The translations under genes and the position numbers were made by a program. The notes below the pieces were generated by a model. The model made no database searches. It saw nothing but the letters and a program-made list of their open reading frames with translations, and had not been told where the DNA came from. A stretch of 64,000 bases of DNA from Calycina herbarum (taxonomy: Eukaryota; Ascomycota; Leotiomycetes; Helotiales; Pezizellaceae): contig LLEY01000122.1 of the NCBI GenBank assembly GCA_001414485.1, positions 62,001 through 126,000 of the forward strand, in the 5' to 3' direction. Positions 46,673-57,662 of the stretch are shown in pieces (the stretch's first letter is position 1; every line of letters begins with the position of its first letter).

Positions 46673-46910
46673 TATAATAGTTCATATCTAAAGAGTACTC
46701 GGTCTACTAACCTTATTATAAAACGTGACCTTATATAACTTCACGTGACTTTACGTAACCTCGACGTAAGAGGTTCTAACATCGTTCTAATAACTAGTAA
46801 TTATATATAGAATAGACTTCTTCTCTTTTCTTTCTTAGTTAATTCTTCTTATAATAAGATAATCTTATCTATTAACCTCTTTATATTCGGCTTATAACAG
46901 CTATACTCTT
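46673..46910 (+). repeat. Probable 3' LTR region of gypsy element B
   Basis: Directly follows the chromodomain stop (TAA at 46670-46672) and starts TATAATAG. Contains TTCACGTGAC near 46730, a TATA-like ATATATAG and a pyrimidine-rich start region. The right end is not fixed. Confidence 0.4.
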
Positions 46911-47800
46911 AGAGAGCGAGACAGAAGTAGAAAGGAAAGTAGGGAATAGAGAGAGAAGGGTTTAAATATAGTACTACGCTTAAAGAATAGAGAAAGCGCC
47001 TAGAAGCTTAGAGGAAGAGAACTTAAGAGAAGAACTCTATATAATATATAAAAGCGTTAGATAAGACAGACCTCGACGATTAAGAGCTACGGAAGGTTTA
47101 TAAGAGGCTTACTAAAGCAAAGAGCTCGCTACTTATATAAGCACGAACAGAAGTAATAGAGCTTAATACCTTCCTCTTCTTAAGAAGAGTACTAGACTAG
47201 CTTATACTATAGTATATATACGTAGATAGTAGAGAAATAGTAGAACACCTTATACTATTTTACTATAAGATTCTATAAGAGAGAGAAGCGCTTATAAGAG
47301 CTCTTAGAAAGCGGATCGAGGACCTTAGAGAGCTAAGAGAGGCGCTAGCGAATAGAAAGCTAGCGCCGGGGATTACCGCTTAGCTGCTCGGGCTAGGAAG
47401 ACTCTAGGAGTATAGGCTCGCGCTAGAATTACTAGAGGAAGATAGAGAGGGGAATAAGGAGAAGGTAAGAGAGAGGGAGAAGGTAAGAGAGAGGGAGAAA
47501 GAGGAGGAGGCAGCCGAGGCGCGCCGAAAGGCAAGGCCCAGGCTTAGGCAGTTTTAAGAAGGCGCTTAAGAAGCGCCAGTGACAGTAGGTATACCTACGG
47601 CCCTTATACTACTAATATACGCTTTGGCGGTTGAGTACTTCAACCTACCACCTTTTATGTCACCGAGTCAGAGAGACGAGCTCCGAATAGACAGCAGCAG
47701 GACCCAGAAGGGAGTGACGTACGCTCGAGAGAAAGCTCGAGAAGCGACGGAGAACGAGCCGAAAGGCTTTGTAAACTAGAATAGAAGATGTACTGCTTGC
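46911..47800 (+). pseudogene. Charged coiled-coil reading of an unclassified transposon, with an intact 62-66 codon tail
   Basis: Read through a few stops, 46920-47560 gives an Arg/Glu-rich protein (IREREALIRALRKRIEDL, REGNKEKVREREKVRERE). The tandem GAGAGGGAGAAGGTAAGA is near 47465-47500. A short open frame at 47579-47779 follows in the same setting (AVEYFNLPPFMSPSQRDELR). RIP fades along this stretch, so it marks the block edge. Probably a retroelement gag or accessory ORF; not recognised. Confidence 0.35.
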
Positions 47801-48545
47801 TCTTAGAGCTTGGCCTACGGCCTACGCAGCGTAAGAATAATAATAATAATATATTTATATACGTTAAAGTAGAATTTTACGAGGTTCGGTACGTCGGTTA
47901 GTACGGCTCTTATGAACAGGGATCTAAAACCGGCCTCAAAAGAACCCCTGCCTTACTCCTTCCAAATTTAGCCAGCAGCAGTCGTAGCCCAGGAGCCTAA
48001 ACGGGTCGCCTTTGGCTCACCTCTCATAACACACTGCAACAGCTCAGGTCCAAAGACGGAAATGGAAATTGCTTATGTCGAGATTCCGATATCGAACTAC
48101 CTATTACAACACCGGCACAATTAGCCTATGCAACAAGACGAAAGCGGCTAGTGACGCAGCCAAGGCCAGGGTTATAGATTCACCCGTAAGATTTAATATC
48201 ATACCCCGCCATCGTCCAACCTCACTTTCCCTTCCACAAATTCTCAAAATATCTTCCAATGAACCGCTGCTTCCATAATTCTCGGGCTCAAAGCTAAGGG
48301 GAAACATTCCGAGCCGTCTTTGGGCGTACGAAGTGAAAATCGGCTTGTTGGCTTGCATACCAGTAGGGATTTCTTTAGGGGTTAGAGTCTCTTCGAAAAG
48401 ATGAATCCGCTCAGCTTTATTCTGCCTGCCATGTGGCTGCCACATGGTTTCATTTAAGTTGGTTGTGATCCCACGTATAAAATCATGTTGTGCTTCTACA
48501 TTGTTTCTCAACTCAACAACGATCTTCTTCTACAATTCTTCCAAA
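47801..48545. other. Block edge and upstream region of the MFS gene
   Basis: Includes an (AAT)n run near 47850 and then normal composition. A reverse reading frame at 48104-48511 with a hydrophobic end has no recognisable domain and lies over the likely promoter of the next gene. Confidence 0.4.
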
Positions 48546-50430
48546 ATGGAGTCGGAAAGGATTTCGAGCAAAGAGAATTCTTCGATTGAGGAAAAGGGAG
48601 TGCCTGGTACTCCTCCGGCACAAACGGAGATTTTGGGTCATGAGGTGGATGCCGATGAGGCTCTCAAAGCTGTGAGCGGACTTCAGGATGAGATTGTCTT
48701 GGATGAAGCTACGAACAAGAGGATTCTTAGAAAGATCGATTTATTTATGATGCCTGTAAGTATCTCCAGCTCAGCTCCAATACCACGAAAGGAAAAGCGA
48801 GATCGTTCATACTGATACCAGGTCATAGATGCTATGCATTGTCTATGGTTTGAATTACCTGGATAGTATGTTTGACATATATTCCTTCCTGAGCGTACCA
48901 AGTTAATTAGTTTCGTAGAAACCACCCTGTCGTATGCAAGTGTCACCGGAATCCAGAAAGCTATCCACCTCAAAGGAGACAATTACCAATGGCTGGGAAG
49001 TATTTTCTACTTCGGTACAGTCTACCTATTCTCCATCCCCTTCGCAATCTGACCTGTCTTTTTAGGATATTTGGGGTTTGAGTATCCTGCTGCTCTCATG
49101 CTACAACGCTTTCCATTGGCCAAATATTCGGGCTTTTGCATCATTGCATGGGGAGTGACTCTTGCATGCTTTGCCACGGTCCATAATTTTGCAGGTGCGG
49201 TTGTGGTCCGTTTACTACTGGGGGCTTTTGAAGCCAGTGTCAGTCCAGGATGGGCATTATTCACGTCACAGGTGATAATTTGACATTCGATACTGGAATC
49301 CAGTTACTAAAGTTTACTAGTGGTATACCAAAAAGGAGCAGGCCACTCGTATCGCGTGGTGGGTAAGCTTCAACGGGTTCGCTCAGATCTTCGGTGGACT
49401 CGTGGCATACGGCATCGCACATAACAGTAAAACAAACCACTATACCATGGCGCCCTGGAAGATCATTTATCTCTTTACCGGAGTCCTGACAATCTTTTTT
49501 GGAATTGTTTTCCTGCTGATCGTTCCGGATAATCAGCTCAATGCCTGGTGGCTCTCAAAGGAGGATCGTCTTCTCGCTATTGAGCGAGTTCGCAGCAATC
49601 AACAAGGAATTGGCAACAAACACTTTAAATTTTATCAGTTCAAAGAGGCGTTGCTAGACCCTATGACTTGGGCGTTTTGTCTAATGGCTTTAGCAGGCGA
49701 TATCCCGAATGGTGGGATCTCGAACTTCTTCAATCTTCTCATCGTTTCTTTTGGTTATACGGCTGAACAAAGTCTCTTGTATGGATGTATTTCTGGTGCT
49801 CTCGAAATTGTTATTGTTCTTGGATGGGCTTATGCTACGCATCATTACGGGAAGCGTATTCTATGGGCTGTCATTGGTCTCTTTATTTCTTTACTTGGGA
49901 GTATCCTTCTTGTTGCTCTTCCCTTGAAAGATAATAAGGGTCGATTGGCGGGCTTTTATTTGTTGGGCTTCTTCGTTTTGGGGATCGTTGCGGTCATTTC
50001 TTTCATCTCATCGAATATTGCTGGGTAAGATTCCTCCCGATATCTCTCAGTGCTCACGGAACTAATCTTTCTACCAAGATACACCAAGAAGACCACGGTC
50101 GCTGCTTTATTTTTCATCACATACTGTGCAGGAAATATCATTGGTAAGCCTTCACTTCCAACTTCCCGGGGATAGAAACGTTATTAACAGTACACAGGAC
50201 CTCAAACTTTCCGACCGGAACATGCTCCTCGTTATGTTCCTGCTGAAATCACATTGATCGTCTGTTATGGGTTATGCATTCTTGACCTCCTTTTCATCCA
50301 ATGGTATTACACTCGGCAGAATATGAAGAAAATTGCTGGACAGAGTATTGCTGGTTATCGGAAGCTGGAAAACCAGGAGTTTTTGGATTTAACGGATAAA
50401 GAGAATACGGAATTCGTGTATGAGATTTGA
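48546..50430 (+). CDS. MFS transporter, anion:cation symporter (Dal5/allantoate permease-like) family
   Basis: Seven exons: 48546-48755, 48829-48865, 48919-49014, 49066-49272, 49322-50024, 50079-50143 and 50198-50430. They join in frame to a 516-residue protein. After a hydrophilic N-terminus, IDLFMMPMLCIVYGLNYLDK begins helix 1, and the family signature follows (YASVTGIQKAIHL, YQWLGSIFYFGYLGFEYPAA, RLLLGAFEASVSPGW). The second half carries the remaining helices and the end KENTEFVYEI. This family imports carboxylates, vitamins and small nitrogen compounds such as allantoate or nicotinate across the plasma membrane; the substrate here is unknown. The amidohydrolase gene starts 357 bp downstream on the same strand, so the pair may handle one compound. 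Confidence 0.9.
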
Positions 50431-50787
50431 TGTACCTAATATTTTGTCGGTGGGAGAGAAAAAGTTACATACTATGCTTCTTAGTTAGGTGGATTAAACC
50501 TAGAAGTAGCTCGATGGGAAAGTGGGCTTTATTGTTGATACTAGTTCCATTCATTGGCTCGGTCTTTGCGTAAATTTTTGGTGGTTGGTGATAATTCTGT
50601 GTGACCAAGACATGCAACTTCCTCATTGGTCTGTTCTCGTACCAATTTTAATTCACTCACCTATCACAACCATTCTCCCACCACCGTTCTTTCCCAATCC
50701 AATTGTCCAGCACCTCAGCTCCCCGCTACCCATTTTGTAGCTCACCTTTACTTCCAAAACCAAGAGTCTCACACATTAGCTCCCATC
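50431..50787. promoter_or_regulatory. Intergenic, probable promoter of the amidohydrolase gene
   Basis: 357 bp between two genes on the same strand. A pyrimidine-rich stretch (about 50660-50760) precedes the ATG at 50788, as in many fungal promoters. No specific site was recognised. Confidence 0.4.
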
Positions 50788-52286
50788 ATGCAAGTAATTC
50801 CTGAAGCCAAAAAGTCCAGAGTTGACGCCGAGTTGCTCATTCCAGGTCGTGGCCAGCCAATCAACAATGCTACCCTCATTTTCAGCGACAAGGCCATCGA
50901 CTGGGTTGGCGAGACGAGCAATATACCTTCCCAATATAAACAGTTGACTGCCCTTCGGGTTCCAGTTCTGATGCCTGGGCTGTGGGACTGCCATGTTCAT
51001 TTCTTTGGAAACAAAGGATACAGCCCAGGTGAGTGTTCGATTTCTTCACGTAAAATTTGAAAAGATACTGACTTCAAATGCTGTAGATCTCTTGGCTTCA
51101 ACTCATATGGCAGTTTCCGGTGCCCGCTCTGCCAGGGATGTTGTTGCAACGTTGAACGCGGGGTTCACTTCGGTACGAGAGCTTTCAGGCTATGGCGTTC
51201 AGCTCGCACAAGTAAGTATCAGCCTTTCTGAGTAAATTTCTTCATTGGGTAAAAACCAGAGCTGAGACATCCCTCGTTTCTAAACTTTCGATAACAGTTC
51301 TTGAGACTCTTGCTCCTTCTACTCTTCAAATATTTCCAAAGAAGTATAATGACTCCGAGATCCTGCAGGTGATCGATGAAGGCTGGCTGCCCGGTCCGAA
51401 CATATACTCCTCCGTCAGCATTATCAGCACAACTGCGGGTCATGGAGATGCTCGAGCTGTCCCACTCAACGATTTCTGCGATAAAATAGCCCATGGTATT
51501 CCAAGCTGTTTGTGTGATGGGGTCGACGAGTGTATCAAAGCTGTCCGGGTCCAGATTCGCAACGGCGCTAAAGTCATTAAGATTGCTGCCAGTGGTGGGG
51601 TTTCCAGCGAGGGGGACGATATCTTGACTCAACAGTTCAGCGATGAAGAAATGTCTGCAATTGTTGCCGAGGCAAAACGGAATCGTCTCGTTGTAGCTGC
51701 CCATTGCCACGCCAATACAAGTATTGTAGCTGCAGTAAAAGCTGGGTGCAAGACAATTGAGCATGCAACTCTCCTGGAGGACGACGCTGTTCAATTAATG
51801 GTGGATAAGGGGGTTTTGCTGATCGCCACCCGTGGAACCTTGGAGTTTGCCATCAGACATCCGGAGTTATGGTTGCCAGAACAGTATGAACAGTTACGCG
51901 AAATTAAAAGGCATCATGAGGAAGCATATCGAAAGGCCATCAAAGCTGGTGTTCGTATCGCGATCGGCACAGATATTGGCATTAGCTCTCTGGATACGCC
52001 ATGGAATCACGGCATGAACGGGATTGAATTGAAGTACGCTGTTGATGCTGGACTTTCACCTCTCCAGGCCATCGAAGCCGGCACTGCGAATGCTCCTGAA
52101 ACCTTAGGTCCAAAGGCTCCGAAGTCGGGTTTGCTGAAGGAAGGTTACGATGCAGATTTCATTGCACTCGATAAAAATCCGCTCGATGCCATCGAGATAT
52201 TAAGCGATCCAAGAAATATCACCTTCGTTTGGAAAGGGGGCAAATTGTTCAAGGCAGATGGAAAACCGATCAGTTTATTAGATTAA
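50788..52286 (+). CDS. Metal-dependent amidohydrolase (imidazolonepropionase/ochratoxinase-like)
   Basis: Exons 50788-51028, 51087-51211 and 51369-52286 give 427 residues. The binuclear metal site of the amidohydrolase superfamily is complete: WDCHVHFF (His69, His71), Lys193 in KVIKIAASGG as the likely carboxylated lysine, His234/236 in AAHCHA, His254 in IEHAT and Asp324 in IGTDIG. GLLKEGYDADFIALDKNPL is the usual C-terminal beta-sandwich ending. Relatives cleave amide bonds in cyclic amides, dipeptides and, in Aspergillus ochratoxinase, an amide-linked Phe. No signal peptide, so cytosolic. Substrate unknown; the neighbouring transporter and peptide-precursor genes make an amide or small peptide plausible, but that is inference. 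Confidence 0.9.
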
Positions 52287-52442
52287 AAGTATCAACAATG
52301 AGAACAATACATGCTTTCAAAACTATACTACAAGTGCACAGATGAAATCCGTCCAATGTCAACAATTGTTTGTCACATACATCATATACATCACATCCAC
52401 CCGCGCCAACACCGCACATCTCAAGCCCTCCTTCATTTTCGC

Positions 52443-53865
52443 TCAATAAACCGACTTTTGGTGATGAGTCAAGGCTTCTTCATCGCTAACTCTATTAGAG
52501 TCATTCTCTCCAACATATATCTCGTTCTGGCTACCGAGTGAGTTTACTGGCTTCATGTGAACGAGAGATATGCTAGGCGTATTCGAAAGTTTGCGATGTG
52601 GCGCAGTGTTTTCATTCGTGCCTGAGGATTTGTTGTAGCGACGAGATGGAGTTAGCAGGTTGGTCATATAATCGCTGATACGCTGCTTGGTCTTTTCCGA
52701 GAGAAGTGTCCCAAGGGTTGGAAGGCAGGCCGCGATGATGGCAAGCCCAATCTCGAGCATAGTGAAGAACGCGATATTCGTGGCATATCCTGGAGGTAAC
52801 AGTTAGAGAGAGTAAAGAAGATGGGGTTGTGCTGGAGCTATTGGCATACCTAGCTGGTTGGGATTCTTATTATGCCCGGGGTAAATTTTCACATACACCA
52901 CCAATCTTACAACACTAGCCAGCGCAGCACTTTTTTTCGTTAGAAGAGATGTGGGTCGCTGGGACTCTACTTACATAGACCCGAAGAGGAATATGCAAAC
53001 TATGAGAATCTTTTTCTTGCGATTCATGTGAAGCGTTGAGGTCTTTTGTGCGTCAGCCACTTTATCGAAACAGGATAGGGGAACACAATATTGGAGGAAA
53101 GTTCTGTTTTAAACTTACCCAGTACATCGGTATGCAAAAGATTGCAAGATCCCCAACAACGTCAAAACTTGAATAAGAAAGTGCGATTGGTTCTCCTTGC
53201 AAACATGCTGATGCAATATGCTTTGCTGACGACCAAAGATACGGAATATGTGATCCGCATTGAAAAAGTGTTAAGAAGAAGAATGTAATGACCCAGCATA
53301 CAACGATGATTATTGTGGCCCATGACACAATATCGAAAGCTCTTCCACGAAAGATACGCCTATAGAAAAAAAGAAGGGAGAGCTTTGCACCCCCGAGAGC
53401 AAATGGTGAAAGCCAGTTGAAGAAGTTCGAACACTTGATAATTATTTAGTAGTCTGTTTCAGGAAATCTTGTCAGGTCAGTAAATCTTACCTTTTTCGTG
53501 TGCTCTAGGAGCCAGTTTTGGTCCGCAAACCCAGCTTCGCCAGTTGAGTTTTTGGAAACCTGACCGTATCCATAAAGAGTTGCGCCTAAACAATCAACAA
53601 TCTTTTCTTGCCTTGAAGACAGCCACCTCTACTTACCAGTAATCAGAATAGCACCAAGTCCCAAGGATATTATCTGTAGTGTAGTTAGATACTCAACTTT
53701 CGGCAGATAAATCGCTGAACTCACCCAGGCAAATAAAACGCAAAAGTCGTCGGCTCCATATATAATCTTCCCGCGTCGCGAGTAGAAGCGAAGGAAAACT
53801 AAAATGCCGTCAACTATGGGGAAAACCACACCCATAGCTATGACTTGCGATGGCGAAGGCTCCAT
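52443..53865 (-). CDS. Fungal rhodopsin-fold seven-helix integral membrane protein
   Basis: Seven exons on the reverse strand: 53865-53725, 53673-53637, 53585-53491, 53433-53119, 53059-52975, 52929-52850 and 52789-52443. It encodes about 366 residues of the fungal integral membrane family related to PTH11-type receptors: VVFPIVDGILVFLRFYSRR, GADDFCVLFAW, GGAKLSLLFFYRRIFRG (the K.S.L.FYRRIF signature), a Cys-containing loop (FQCGSHIPYLW), AALASVVRLVVYVKIY and a Ser-rich cytoplasmic tail. The exon 4/5 junction is one base out of frame with the only good donor and acceptor, so a frameshift or odd splice site exists there. Function unknown; receptor or membrane-sensor roles are suggested for relatives. 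It is divergent from the UstYa gene. Confidence 0.82.
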
Positions 53866-54981
53866 TTTTATTGGTCACACGAAGGTAGTATTTCAAGACG
53901 GGACAAGGCTGTATGGCGTCCAACGCCTTTGAGCAGTTGGAAATGGAGATTTGCATCAAGGTAAAGGTTCCCGCCACCACGTTTTCATTTGATGCTTTCG
54001 TCCCTGCCAGCATCCTGTCCTACCACTTGGTGTAAAATTTTGATCAACGCAAGTATCCTTCGACTCCCGATTTTCAATTCACATGTTACAGCTGAGGGAT
54101 CAAACTCGCAGGTGATATTGTGCTTGTCCTTAACCTTTGATAGAGGATTCCAAACTAATTCGCTGGGTAAATGATCAGGCCCTTCCTCGGGCTTGGCCGT
54201 GACTTTGATATACTCACACCTCTACTCATACTTTTACTTCATGAGACCCGATTTCTCAAAAGAAGGTTACGAGTAGCATCCGAAGTACAGCATGAAGTAC
54301 TCTAATATACCCCTGTTTCGTCACCCAAGCCCACATACTGCAACGTGGTGGGAAGCGGGGAAAGGCCACCCGCTGATTTCTCGTAGTTGGAAATCGGGTC
54401 ATCAACAAAGCCACCCACTTAAGCATCACACTCACTGCCGGCAAATTTTATGCATATATCGAACACGCCATATCCGTACAAAATTGTTATCTCCCACCTA
54501 CAAGGTAATTTTCAGCCCTGGGGACGTGCATATGCTCCCTGCAACATACCTTGTCCTCTTGTGTCAACTCTATCTGCAGCCGAAAGTTTGCATATGTCGA
54601 GTTATTATTCGCCGATGTGATAGCACATGATTGACAGTATCAGTCGGGTATCATTCCAGATACGGAAGGAGATGGTAACAATTATTACAGGTTACACAGC
54701 TGGTTAAACACACTGCCAAGCAATGTTCCCTACGAATAGTGTCAATACGAGGTGCAACCAACATCACCAACGATGGATCCATTCCATATCCATTTTGAAT
54801 TACTGTGACTACATTGAGTTCTGGGCTTCTCGGCAAAAGCGCTCGCTCCCCTGTTTGCCTCTCACTTCTCAATACTCACTTTTTCAAAACGTTTGGCTTA
54901 ATATTGCCAGCCTCACAAATGTATCATACCTCCTTCTGAGTGACCTGAGTTCAAACATATCTTCAATTATTCATTGTAACC
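53866..54981. other. 1.1 kb divergent intergenic region
   Basis: Lies between the divergent membrane-protein and UstYa-like genes and should hold both promoters. I find no gene, RNA or repeat in it. Confidence 0.5.
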
Positions 54982-56024
54982 ATGATATCCCAAGAGAAAC
55001 TTTCTCAAGAAAGCAAGCACCACCTCCTCTCCCAGGACGACGGCGACGACGGATCGATTAATTTTTTCGAGCATGATCAGCATCCATCGAACACGCAAAT
55101 AAACAAGTCCAAACACATAAATCTTTACGTTTTACTTGCATTGGCTCTACTCTCTCTTTCATTTAACGTCCTCCAATGGTTGCAATATAAAAAGTTTCGA
55201 GACAATCATGTAGCCGACGACGGCTTAATCCAATATAGTAAGTTGATGAAAACCAAACAATTCAAATCATATAACTAAAAGCACCAGGTGGTCTCCAGTT
55301 CAATACTCCCGTGACTTTCAAAGCACATACTGATTTCTGGGGTGAAAATGAGACACTTTCCGATGAACTTTGGAACTCTTTGCCTTCGGATCCGATTGCC
55401 GTAGCACTCACAGACGAATATATTCAACATCACGATTTACCACCATCCTCCCCATTCCCGTGGGATAGTAGCAAGAGTCTTTATTTCGTGAAAGCGTATG
55501 TAATAGGGACATCGTTCTCCCACTTCCTTTCTCTTGAAGCACTCCTGAAAAATCCCTGAAACCCAGCATCATCCTGTGCCAAATCCCGAGACATTCCTTG
55601 AAAGGCATATACTGACTCCCCATTTCCTAGATTTCACCATATGCACTGTTTGAAAGTGGTTCGTCGAGCTTTCAGAGACAACGAGCAAAATTTGCAACAA
55701 GGAATCACGTCGGGACACATCTATCACTGTCTTGATTCCATTCGGCAAGATCTCATGTGCAAAGCTGATGATACACCTATGCCATTGACTCATATCGATC
55801 ATAGTCTGGGTGATGGCCAAATCACAAAATGTCGAAATTGGGATCAATTGATTGCCTGGACACAGGCACCTGAGCGAAATGCATGTCATAGGTTGATCAG
55901 CGATTATAGGGAGATTCATCATAAGCTTGAGCGGTATCAGTATTGTCCTAAAGATTCGGAATATTCGCTTATTGTTGAGGCCTACTTTGAGAAGTTTGGT
56001 CATAAGAATCCATATGTGGAGTGA
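54982..56024 (+). CDS. UstYa-type (DUF3328) oxidase-like protein
   Basis: Exons 54982-55237, 55282-55495 and 55631-56024 give 287 residues. There is a short cytoplasmic N-terminus, one membrane helix (about residues 46-67, LYVLLALALLSLSFNVLQWL) and a lumenal domain. Both family signatures are present: HHMHCL (His159 to Cys163, created only when exons 2 and 3 are joined with GC|A) and HIYHCLDSIRQDLMC (His186 to Cys190). In ustiloxin, phomopsin and asperipin pathways UstYa proteins act in oxidative macrocyclisation of ribosomal peptides; others work in cyclochlorotine biosynthesis. A repeat-type secreted precursor lies 1.3 kb downstream on the same strand, making that the likely substrate, which is inference. 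The C-terminus ends GHKNPYVE. Confidence 0.9.
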
Positions 56025-57335
56025 AAGTTAATGCTTTGGTATGAAGGGATTATGTGGGAAAAGGTTTCGGGCAGTCTTTTTTTAGTGGATATTTGTAAAA
56101 TAGAAATCTTTCATTCAGTATACTGTCAATTTAAACCCAACCCGAAAAACCAATTTCTCGTCAATTTTTCCCCTCAACAATGCAACATGATATTGAAACT
56201 TCAACGGAATAGTTCTAAGGACATTCTGAACTCCCACTTAAGCAACTTGCACTTTTAGTATAGTCATTTTCAGCATAAGATTTGATGGGAAATCACAGGC
56301 TCGCGAGTCTTGAGCACCTCACCCCAGGCCCCACCCCTGGTGCTCTATCCAGCTCCGCATCACTCTCCAAACCGACGCATGTAAAGGGAACTCGCATATG
56401 CCTCATGCTCCGTGGTCTCGCACATTCAACCCCCATCTCCTTTTCCACAATAATGCACCTCGAAAATAGAACAAGACTTTACCCCAGAGATAGGTGTTTG
56501 TTCCTTTCCTCCTCAAAAATATCATGCACAGACTCGGAACTTGGAAGATTAAATTCTTATTTAAAATCCCACGGAACACGCAGGGCTGAGGTTACTTGCA
56601 TGAGTAGATCGCGATTGGATCGGCGCCACAATAGCTGCCTAGAGTTATTCTGTGCCTTTGAGATACATATATCAAATATTTGGATTGATACGGTGCTGCA
56701 TGGAGGTTTGACATGGTTAACATGTCACGAATGATTATTATGACACGAAAGCACATGTACGAGATACGACGAGTTTAACCAATTATCGGACCTACCTCTT
56801 TTGTTGCAATCTTGAACCTGAAGGGTGTAGAGAATTATCAATCTCCTTCAACTTGAATCCTTCAAAATCGGGTTTCCGATTGTCGATATGCCGGCAATTC
56901 TCAACTCGATGTATGCACAACATAAGTGGAGACGACCGTTATCGCGCCACAGGGGCAAAAGTAAAACGGTCACACATTTGGACTACGCCTCAATGTACGA
57001 CATTAGTAAGATGTGGTCGTGTATTCGATATGTGAATCAATACGACTTTGCACCAACTAGGGTGTCACCTAATCAGTGCCTCAGAAGAAAATGTTGAGGG
57101 AGTCCTAATTGAAACTTATATCCTTCCCATATATCAGGTAGGTCCTTGTTTCATCAAGTCCCCAAACTTCAACTCTATGAGAAGAAACATTTCTCGCTTC
57201 TTAATCCATACCTCATTCCTCGTCAAATTCAACCTCACGGTCATATAAGGTTATCTTCTTCCTACGTGGGTAAGATACAGTAACCCACATTCTACAAGTT
57301 ATGATCTAATAAAAAAATAGAACTAGACGAACAAC
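56025..57335. other. 1.3 kb intergenic region upstream of the peptide precursor
   Basis: Several ORFs of 60-150 codons occur but none shows a domain, signal peptide or intron pattern. The last 90 bases look like a promoter (see the inverted repeat at 57266-57288). Confidence 0.45.
57266..57288. promoter_or_regulatory. Inverted repeat upstream of the peptide precursor
   Basis: GTGGGT and ACCCAC arms are separated by 11 bp, 48 bp before the ATG at 57336. The spacing would suit a dimeric regulator or a zinc-cluster protein, but no specific factor can be named. A related GTGGGTCTACCC occurs near 58600 upstream of the MFS exporter. Confidence 0.35.
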
Positions 57336-57662
57336 ATGCGTTGTACGATTTCTCTCATCGTTGCTTTGGCAACTATCGTCACTGGATTACCTCTTGACGG
57401 GAAGTCTATGTTGGCAACCAGATCCGACCTCTACAATGCCGTTCCTGACAACCAAGTTGACGCTGTGGGAATTGCGAAAAGGAAGACCTTTGAACACGAG
57501 GTTGATCCCGTGGGTATCAGTAAGCGTGAAGTCGCTGATGGTGAACTCGACACTGTGGGAATCGCCAAAAGAGAGACCGCTGACGGAGAACTTGATACCG
57601 TGGGAATCGCGAAGCGGAATGCTTTCGACCATGAGGTCGATCCCGTGGGGATTTCCAAGTGA
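57336..57662 (+). CDS. Secreted repeat precursor with Kex2 sites (candidate RiPP or signalling-peptide precursor)
   Basis: 108 residues. A signal peptide (MRCTISLIVALATIVTG) is followed by a leader and five tandem 15-residue units from residue 35: they end VDAVGIAKR, VDPVGISKR, LDTVGIAKR, LDTVGIAKR and VDPVGISK. KR pairs lie at residues 48-49, 63-64, 78-79 and 93-94 for Kex2 cleavage in the Golgi. Units carry spacers NQ, FEHE, ADGE, ADGE and FDHE before the conserved V/L-D-x-V-G-I core. This matches fungal KEPs (Kex2-processed repeat proteins), which include dikaritin precursors and pheromones. The UstYa-type gene and exporter nearby favour a RiPP, but several units lack Tyr, Phe or Trp, unlike known dikaritins. 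The fifth KR is broken: a TGA replaces Arg. Confidence 0.88.
   Translation: MRCTISLIVALATIVTGLPLDGKSMLATRSDLYNAVPDNQVDAVGIAKRKTFEHEVDPVGISKREVADGELDTVGIAKRETADGELDTVGIAKRNAFDHEVDPVGISK

Noticed and set aside
48104..48511. 135-codon reverse ORF before the MFS gene
   Set aside because: It lies over the likely promoter and has no recognisable domain; the hydrophobic end may be chance.
56282..56734. 150-codon plus ORF between the UstYa and precursor genes
   Set aside because: No signal peptide, domain or repeat, and composition looks non-coding.
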